A DNA stretch of 12,865 bases from an uncultured Eubacteriales bacterium (GTDB lineage: Bacteria; Bacillota; Clostridia; Lachnospirales; CAG-274): the NCBI GenBank assembly GCA_902495025.1, contig CABUWB010000027.1, positions 1 to 12,865 on the forward strand. Reading direction: 5' to 3'. Every line of letters starts with the position of its first letter. Within the stretch, counting starts at the first letter, position 1. Below the pieces are notes generated by a model. It worked only from the letters and a program-made list of their open reading frames with translations. It searched no databases and was not told the origin of the DNA. The translations under genes were made by a program, and so were the position numbers. Below are positions 8,538-12,865 of this stretch, in pieces.

Positions 8538-10521
8538 TTTCTTCTGCCTCCATTTCTGCCAGTACAATTTCATTTCTTGTGTTCAAATCATAGTAAACGT
8601 CCTCACCGAAGAATACGTTTTTCCTTACGTCGGCAAGGTCCATGGTTTCAAATTTATACACAGGGCATTTATAGCTCGGTGTAAACTTGGTTTTAAGCGG
8701 ATAATTACCAAAGGTAACTATAATTGAGTTACCCGTACTCTCCTTATTGTTGAGCCTTTGCAGCTCTGACGGATAGATAAGCGGTCTTTGCTGTATCTGC
8801 TGTGAGTAATTAATATCCTTATCGCCCATTACAGAGCCCGAAACCGAGCCTGTGCTGACCGTCATATTACCGCAAAGCTCGGAAAACTCCTTACAGGTAT
8901 TAATATCGTTGGAGCCGATAAACATCTTCATACCGCAGTTGGACTTAATAATATCGGCAACGGTATCGCCGTACACATTGTTAAGCTGTGCGTAGGACTG
9001 CACCACCATATTAAACCATATTTTACGGCTTCGGCCTACGGTAATCATTTTGTCGAACTTGTCAATTTTTGGCATATTACCAAACTCATCAAGTATAAAG
9101 TAAACGTTTCTTGGCAGGGACAAATCCTCCCTTGCCGACGCCTTTTTAATAAGTGCCTTGTAAATACAGAGTACAAACATTGACGCAAGTGCGTGCCTTG
9201 TATCCTTTTCATCGGGTATTTTCATAAAGAGCGCCGTTTTTTCATCGGCAAAAACATTAGGGTCAATATCCGTTGCGCTTGTAAGGGCGCAGATACCCTC
9301 GTCATTAAACATTGAAAGCTTGTCAAAGGCAATTGACATATAGCTTGACAGGGTATTTTCCGCTGCCGTTGTTACCTGCTTGCTGAGCGACACACACCTT
9401 GCAATCGGCGAACGGCCAGCAAAATAGTTTTTAAGCGCCTCAAAATTATTGTCGGAGTTGGATATTGCCTTGTTAAGGTTGTAGAAATTATATTTTTCCT
9501 TTGTCATGCCAAGCTCCGGATTTTCACTGTCCTCCAGCATGGCAAGCAATGTAGCCATAACTATTGACCTTGCACCCTTTTCCCATACGGGGTCATCGGC
9601 TGACTCAATAGGGCAGAGTACGCTTACAAGGTCGTTTAAGTCCTCATAAATTTCATCATAGATTTTCTGCCTGCGCATTTTTGCGTCCACAATCAGCTCA
9701 TCAATATCCGAATAAGCCTTGCCGTAATACTCATACCATGTTTCGCCAAAGCTCTCCCTTGGCTGCACAAGCTCCAGAGCGCCATAGGAGTCAATGCTGT
9801 CGGTATGCTCCAGAATATTGTTGCCTGCCTCAATATAGGTCTGGTATCTGTCATAAATATCACCAAGAGGATTCCATCTGAAGGATGAATAGGTATCTCT
9901 TAAATCAAGCACCATTACCTTATAGCCCCTCTCCTGCAAAAAGCCCGAGTGGAGCTGGAAAAGCTCACCCTTAGGGTCAGTCATAATCATTGACGAACCT
10001 GCACCCGACGCCGCAAGAATCTGAATCATTGGGTTAATAAAGGTTGTTGTTTTACCAGAGCCTGTGGAGCCTATGATTATGCCATGCATGGGGCTTGCAA
10101 GGTTTACTCTCAGTCCCGAATTTTTTTCATAATAAGCTCTTACAGGTACGCCGTCCTTTTTAAGGTCAACCAGCTTTGAAAAATTTGTTGCAGGGAAGTA
10201 ATTATCCCTCTCCTTTGCCGTCAGAAAGCGAGAGTCCTCCAGACCTGCGTTGACCGTATTGACCTTTTTGCTGTTCATCATGCGCTTTGCCTTTTTGCTG
10301 TTGCTGCCGCCAAACACAAGATAAAGCAGCACAAGAATTGCCGTAAGCATAAGTCCTGCAATATATGTATTAGGCTGTATATAAACCGAAAAATCAATCA
10401 GTGAAAGATAGTCAGAGTTTTCTATTGCTGCACCTAAATTTTTATAAAGACTCATGGCTGCGCCGCCAAGCACAAGCACCGAAGCCGCACCCATGCCAAT
10501 ATATGCAAATATTTTTTTCAT
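8524..10521 (-). CDS. virD4: VirD4/TraG-family type IV coupling protein
   Basis: This inner-membrane ATPase links the DNA-relaxase complex to the secretion channel. The 665 residues show two N-terminal membrane segments (about 3-25 and 50-72) and the Walker A motif GSTGSGKT at 151-158, embedded in the typical GIIIGSTGSGKTTTFINP context. TDPKGELF follows at about 181-188. Walker B is FILDEFGNMPKID (about 475-487), followed by GRSRKIWFNMVVQSYAQL, which is highly characteristic of TraG/VirD4. The length is usual for Gram-positive coupling proteins. The frame could begin at a TTG at 10536, but that would overlap the ribosome site. GGAGG at 10529-10533 lies seven bases before ATG 10521, which I take as the start. 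A 27-bp imperfect inverted repeat ends directly at this ribosome site. The coding end overlaps the STAS gene by 14 bp. No relaxase is visible, so the substrate is unknown. Confidence 0.97.
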   Translation of the reverse strand: MKKIFAYIGMGAASVLVLGGAAMSLYKNLGAAIENSDYLSLIDFSVYIQPNTYIAGLMLTAILVLLYLVFGGSNSKKAKRMMNSKKVNTVNAGLEDSRFLTAKERDNYFPATNFSKLVDLKKDGVPVRAYYEKNSGLRVNLASPMHGIIIGSTGSGKTTTFINPMIQILAASGAGSSMIMTDPKGELFQLHSGFLQERGYKVMVLDLRDTYSSFRWNPLGDIYDRYQTYIEAGNNILEHTDSIDSYGALELVQPRESFGETWYEYYGKAYSDIDELIVDAKMRRQKIYDEIYEDLNDLVSVLCPIESADDPVWEKGARSIVMATLLAMLEDSENPELGMTKEKYNFYNLNKAISNSDNNFEALKNYFAGRSPIARCVSLSKQVTTAAENTLSSYMSIAFDKLSMFNDEGICALTSATDIDPNVFADEKTALFMKIPDEKDTRHALASMFVLCIYKALIKKASAREDLSLPRNVYFILDEFGNMPKIDKFDKMITVGRSRKIWFNMVVQSYAQLNNVYGDTVADIIKSNCGMKMFIGSNDINTCKEFSELCGNMTVSTGSVSGSVMGDKDINYSQQIQQRPLIYPSELQRLNNKESTGNSIIVTFGNYPLKTKFTPSYKCPVYKFETMDLADVRKNVFFGEDVYYDLNTRNEIVLAEMEAEENVEG

Positions 10522-10533
10522 ATTAATACCTCC

Positions 10534-10589
10534 CAATCAAATACTTATGTAAACAAGCAGGTCTGCTTGCTTATATAAATGCTTGATTG
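10534..10589 (-). promoter_or_regulatory. 27-bp imperfect inverted repeat abutting the virD4 ribosome site
   Basis: Arms at 10534-10560 and 10563-10589 are separated by two bases. Comparing one arm with the complement of the other gives 22 identical positions and five differences, all transitions. In the minus-strand RNA three of these become G-U pairs and two A-C mismatches. The hairpin ends exactly where GGAGG begins (10529-10533). No U-run follows, so it is not a standard terminator. It may be an mRNA processing, stability or translational control element, or a DNA-level binding site. Confidence 0.7.
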
Positions 10590-10595
10590 CGCCAC

Positions 10596-10620
10596 CACCC
10601 ATACCGCACAGGTACGGGTG
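10596..10620 (-). promoter_or_regulatory. 10-bp hairpin in the pilin-virD4 gap
   Basis: Arms at 10596-10605 (cacccatacc) and 10611-10620 (ggtacgggtg) flank a five-base loop (gcaca). The single imperfection is a G-U pair in the minus-strand RNA. It lies between the palindrome and the large inverted repeat, so the gap contains several consecutive structures. Function unknown. Confidence 0.55.
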
Positions 10621-10626
10621 ATGACC

Positions 10627-10642
10627 TTAATCAATTGATTAA
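10627..10642. promoter_or_regulatory. Perfect 16-bp palindrome TTAATCAATTGATTAA
   Basis: The sequence equals its own reverse complement over 16 bp. It lies in the only sizeable gap of the operon, between the pilin-like gene and virD4. A perfect palindrome without a loop is more typical of a site for a dimeric DNA-binding protein than of an RNA hairpin, so an operator is possible. It overlaps the first copy of a short direct repeat (ATTAAACG). Confidence 0.5.
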
Positions 10643-10655
10643 ACGCAATTAAACG
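10638..10655. repeat. Direct repeat ATTAAACG, two copies 10 bp apart
   Basis: ATTAAACG occurs at 10638-10645 and 10648-10655, one helical turn apart start to start, partly overlapping the adjacent 16-bp palindrome. Two same-face sites next to a palindrome would suit cooperative protein binding, for example by a regulator or an origin-of-transfer protein. With only eight bases and AT-rich content, chance is possible. Confidence 0.4.
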
Positions 10656-10658
10656 TTA

Positions 10659-10673
10659 TGCTTGCAGCAAGCA
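10659..10673 (-). promoter_or_regulatory. Small hairpin directly after the pilin-like gene stop
   Basis: TGCTTG and CAAGCA (6-bp arms) flank a three-base loop, starting one base after the TAA of the pilin-like gene. No U-run follows, so it is not a convincing intrinsic terminator. It could protect the 3' end of a processed pilin message. Confidence 0.45.
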
Positions 10674-10674
10674 A

Positions 10675-11028
10675 TTACAGCTGATAGCCTGTATCAGTGT
10701 ATATAGCACTAGTGCTTGTAGTGCTTGTACTCTTTGTCTGTTCTTCCATCCAGTTCTGCATTGGCTTAAGACCAAGCTTTAAGGCTGTGATAAGAACGAA
10801 TATAAGCAGGAAGCCGATAATAGCGTTCTTTAAATGAGTCTTTGCCTTTTCCCTGTCCTGAGGCTCCTCAGCCTTTGCAAGCTTAAGGCCAAGAAATACA
10901 CAGTAGATTGCGCCTACAGCCACAACAAGTGCAAGAATAGGTGTAAGTGCACTGTCCAGAAGCTTAATAATAGGGTCAATCATGGTCTGGAATGCATTGT
11001 CATTAGCTAACATAAATAATGCTGGCAT
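10675..11028 (-). CDS. VirB2/TrbC-like pilin candidate (117 aa, two membrane helices)
   Basis: The ATG at 11028 has an ideal AAAGGAGG seven bases upstream, the strongest ribosome site in the window. The protein has a short N-terminus, a helix at about 28-50, a charged loop (KAEEPQDREKAKTHLKN) and a second helix at about 68-86. A Ser/Thr-rich tail (STSTTSTSAIYTD) follows. Two helices with a positive cytoplasmic loop and about 100 residues fit the VirB2/TrbC pilin fold of type IV secretion systems, and the position just ahead of virD4 agrees. No clear long signal peptide is seen. The C-terminal domain of the giant protein (bases 1773-2081) aligns over both helices and the tail. The gene is bracketed by hairpins (11061-11085 and 10659-10673), compatible with a stabilised, abundant message. 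An alternative is a small membrane subunit of the channel rather than a pilin. Confidence 0.8.
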   Translation of the reverse strand: MPALFMLANDNAFQTMIDPIIKLLDSALTPILALVVAVGAIYCVFLGLKLAKAEEPQDREKAKTHLKNAIIGFLLIFVLITALKLGLKPMQNWMEEQTKSTSTTSTSAIYTDTGYQL

Positions 11029-11060
11029 AACATTCCCTCCTTTCTTTTTTAATTTTTATT

Positions 11061-11085
11061 TATGTAAAGGCTTGTGCCTTACATA
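11061..11085 (-). promoter_or_regulatory. Hairpin at the end of the 114-aa gene, upstream of the pilin-like gene
   Basis: TATGTAA-GGC pairs with its complement across a four-base loop, with one bulged base, giving about 10 bp. It begins in the last codons of the 114-residue gene. In the transcription direction it is followed by an A-rich stretch and then AAAGGAGG, so it is not a terminator. It would sit near the 5' end of a processed pilin message. Confidence 0.5.
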
Positions 11086-11423
11086 CCTCGTTTTGATAAC
11101 TGCGGAGCACTAAGCTCCTTTTCCCTCGAAATAAAGGGAGTTTTTCTTTCGGGCGCACGCTGCGGCTCGCCCTTCATTTTTCTTGAAATGCTGATAAGCT
11201 CGTCAAGGGTAATACGCCTTATATAAGGGCTTATATTTGTACTTCCCTTAACCTGCGCCTTAATTTCGGAGCTTTGCACCTCGGGCTTTGCTGCCCTTTT
11301 TTCCCTTTCGGTAACAATGGAGCTGTCAACGCTGTAATCAAGCCCCTGCGCCTTTTTCTCTTTCTGCTCCTTTAAGTTTTTTATCTGTTCATCCCACTTG
11401 GATTTTGATGACCCTTCAGCCAT
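11079..11423 (-). CDS. Small, highly charged soluble protein, unrecognised (114 aa)
   Basis: I do not recognise a family. The start is taken as ATG 11423: AGGAG lies eight bases upstream and overlaps the stop codon of the preceding gene, so translation is probably coupled. A GTG at 11432 is possible but lies too close to that site. There is no signal peptide or membrane helix. The first 45 residues are Lys/Glu-rich and helical in appearance; the middle is Ser/Val/Lys-rich. RRITLDELIS at 69-78 begins a basic C-terminal tail ending in LSKRGM. The TLDE motif before a basic tail is shared with the 326-residue protein downstream. Its place between a surface protein and the pilin candidate suggests a cytoplasmic accessory role, but this is only inferred. 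Confidence 0.8.
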   Translation of the reverse strand: MAEGSSKSKWDEQIKNLKEQKEKKAQGLDYSVDSSIVTEREKRAAKPEVQSSEIKAQVKGSTNISPYIRRITLDELISISRKMKGEPQRAPERKTPFISREKELSAPQLSKRGM

Positions 11424-11434
11424 AAAAATCACTC

Positions 11435-12736
11435 CTATCTGATTTGAATATTGTTTTTGATATGATAAACGTAGACTGCCACAGCAGCTATAACAGCAAT
11501 CAATACTGCCACAGCGGCAAATATATTTATATGCAGCGCCCTCTCCACATTAACAAGATATGTGTTAAGGTTGCCAGCGGTGTCGCTTACCTCTATTTTA
11601 TAAAGACCCTCTCTGTCAATTGTGTTGTTGTTAAACTCAAAGGGTATGTTATTACCCGTAATATTGACGGAGGAGGATTTGTCATTTTTTGTAAAACTTA
11701 AACTGTCCTTTGCCTTGCCGCCGCTGCCTAAATTATTAAAGGTGAGCGTAGGCGGTGTTGTGTCCCTTTCAAAGGTATAGCTGTAATCTGGCAGAGCGTC
11801 TGATTTAAAGGTAAATTTATAAATACCGTCCTTTTCCGCCTTAAAAGATTTATTGCTTTTAATATCAAGCCGCTTTCCGTTAAGGGTTACGCTGCCTATT
11901 GAATAATCCTGCGGCGGATTTATATAATTCAGCCTGTTCTGCGGCTTATCGGTTATATAAAAGTTGTATTGTGCCACATCGGCAACAGCGCCGAGAGGAT
12001 TTAATTCAGGCGGTACCTCAAGCTGTACATTTTCCATTTCCTCCTCGGTTATGGAATTAAGGTCGCTCTGTGTTATAGCCTCAATATCCTTATCATAAGG
12101 GTTGTCGGGTGAGGAATATATAAAATTAAGCGAGTAATAGCCTGCATCAGAAAAGGTCTGTCCGCTTGCAAAAGATATTTCCGCACCGTTCTTTTCGGCA
12201 GTGATTGAAATATTTTCATTTTCAGGCACATATATTTTAACGCTCTTATTTGTAAGTGCGTTATTTGGTACTGCTGCATAAAAGCCGTAATAGCCGCCCA
12301 TATCCAGCCTGTACATACCCCTTTTTGTATCATAGCTCTGTTGAAGTGCTACGGTATTATAAAACTCATCAGCCAAGTCCATATTTTCGTATACGGAGTT
12401 GTCCATTATAAATTTTACCCTGCCCGTTAAATCGCCCTTGGAAATAACAAGGGTATATTCACCGTCGCTATAGATATAGCCGCCCGCATTCATTTCCTCC
12501 TCCTTACCGTCTTTATAGAGGGTAAGCTCAATATCACCTGTCTTTTTCAGGCTGACTGCATTGCTGACAATACCGCCAAGGCACACGCTGCTTTCCACAT
12601 AGCTTTCATCGGTAATACAATACCTGTAAAAGCCCGTATCCTCAATATATATCTCCTGCACCTTAACCTCCATGGCATATACAGGCGCAGCCATAATACA
12701 GAGCAGCAGCAAAAGCAAAATTAATAACCTTTTCAT
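11435..12736 (-). CDS. Secreted, membrane-anchored protein with Ig-like repeats (433 aa)
   Basis: The ATG at 12736 overlaps the stop of the upstream gene (ATGA), with AAGGTG as ribosome site. Residues 1-21 form a clear signal peptide (MKRLLILLLLLL through PVYA). The C-terminus has one helix at about 405-424 followed by a short tail (HIKNNIQIR), so the protein should be anchored in the membrane with about 380 residues outside. The exposed part shows six G-x-Y-x-hydrophobic motifs: DTGFY (33-37), DGEY (91-94), RGMY (139-142), DAGYY (197-201), DGIY (303-306) and EGLY (376-379). These resemble the tyrosine corner of Ig-like beta sandwiches. The last module reads DTTPPTLTF ... DREGLYKIEVSDTAGN, typical of bacterial Ig-like domains. 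An adhesive or structural role on the cell surface of the transfer apparatus is inferred; no specific family is recognised. Confidence 0.85.
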   Translation of the reverse strand: MKRLLILLLLLLCIMAAPVYAMEVKVQEIYIEDTGFYRYCITDESYVESSVCLGGIVSNAVSLKKTGDIELTLYKDGKEEEMNAGGYIYSDGEYTLVISKGDLTGRVKFIMDNSVYENMDLADEFYNTVALQQSYDTKRGMYRLDMGGYYGFYAAVPNNALTNKSVKIYVPENENISITAEKNGAEISFASGQTFSDAGYYSLNFIYSSPDNPYDKDIEAITQSDLNSITEEEMENVQLEVPPELNPLGAVADVAQYNFYITDKPQNRLNYINPPQDYSIGSVTLNGKRLDIKSNKSFKAEKDGIYKFTFKSDALPDYSYTFERDTTPPTLTFNNLGSGGKAKDSLSFTKNDKSSSVNITGNNIPFEFNNNTIDREGLYKIEVSDTAGNLNTYLVNVERALHINIFAAVAVLIAVIAAVAVYVYHIKNNIQIR

Positions 12737-12865
12737 TCAATCACCTTATCAAGGCTGTTTATAAGCTCAATATCAGAGCTTACAACAACATACTCATAAA
12801 TTTCACTGTCCAGCAGGTCATTCACCCTGAGGCTGTCGTCCTTTTCGTAAAAGGCGTCAGCAGCC
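12733..12865 (-). CDS. C-terminal end of an unrecognised gene (partial, cut by right edge)
   Basis: Forty-three codons are open to the window edge and end in a TGA that overlaps the next ATG (ATGA). The visible end includes NDLLDSEIYEYVVVSS and ends LINSLDKVIE. The overlap, the shared strand and the coding-like residue composition support a real gene. The fragment is too short and featureless to name. It shows that the operon begins further to the right. Confidence 0.65.
   Translation of the reverse strand, partial: AADAFYEKDDSLRVNDLLDSEIYEYVVVSSDIELINSLDKVIE

Noticed and set aside
8538..8573. Longer STAS start (ATG at 8573)
   Set aside because: It would place the GGAGG site inside the gene, add an odd Trp/Lys/Gln-rich stub ahead of the first STAS strand and enlarge the overlap with virD4; ATG 8537 is better supported.
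8329..8727. 132-codon plus-strand open frame
   Set aside because: It lies antisense to the STAS gene and the end of virD4, both of which have clear motifs; the product shows no recognisable domain and it has no convincing ribosome site.
10534..10589. Large inverted repeat as a terminator
   Set aside because: No U-run on the minus strand; GGAGG and the virD4 start follow immediately.
10565..10590. TATATAA-like promoter -10 upstream of virD4
   Set aside because: No acceptable -35 at the right distance, and the bases belong to the inverted repeat.
11061..11085. Hairpin as a rho-independent terminator
   Set aside because: In the direction of transcription it is followed by an A-rich, not U-rich, stretch and then directly by the pilin ribosome site.

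Overview
The window looks like part of a type IV secretion / conjugative-transfer operon from a low-to-middle G+C Gram-positive anaerobe. A gut-type Clostridia lineage (Ruminococcaceae/Lachnospiraceae-like) is the best guess. The reasons are the strong GGAGG ribosome sites, the TTE/STE-rich linkers in the surface protein, the 5TMR-LYT-type sensor membrane domain and a base composition of very roughly 40% G+C. The organism is inferred from style, not from a marker gene.

All supported genes lie on the minus strand, so the operon reads from right (12865) to left (1). In transcription order: the C-terminal end of an unrecognised gene (12733-12865, cut by the window edge); a secreted, membrane-anchored protein with repeated Ig-like G-x-Y corners (11435-12736); a small, highly charged soluble protein (11079-11423); a two-helix VirB2/TrbC-like pilin candidate (10675-11028); a 153-bp structured gap rich in hairpins, with a 16-bp palindrome and a direct repeat (10522-10674); a VirD4/TraG coupling ATPase (8524-10521); a STAS-domain anti-sigma-factor-antagonist-like protein overlapping the end of virD4 (8232-8537); a coiled-coil cytoplasmic protein (7229-8209); a giant 1807-residue surface protein (1770-7193); and the first 580 residues of a sensor with a 5TM membrane domain, a double-Cache-like sensor and a HAMP start (1-1742, running off the left edge). 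Gaps are short or absent (ATGA and 14-bp overlaps), apart from the 153-bp gap, so this reads as one translationally coupled operon.

Two things stand out. First, the giant protein ends in two membrane helices that align with the small pilin-like protein encoded in the same operon: YCV-LG-K, a charged loop with RDKAK/DREKAK, a second helix, then a Trp and AYTD/IYTD near the end. It therefore looks like a VirB2-like subunit carrying a roughly 1690-residue extracellular domain. Second, a STAS protein and a 5TMR/Cache/HAMP sensor of a type often joined to SpoIIE/PP2C phosphatases are embedded in the transfer operon. This suggests that the secretion machine, or its expression, is controlled by a partner switch. 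The phosphatase domain itself is outside the window and no anti-sigma kinase is visible, so that model is an inference.

No relaxase, VirB4 ATPase, VirB6, peptidoglycan hydrolase, integrase, tRNA, rRNA, CRISPR array or insertion sequence is visible. Whether the element transfers itself cannot be judged from this window.
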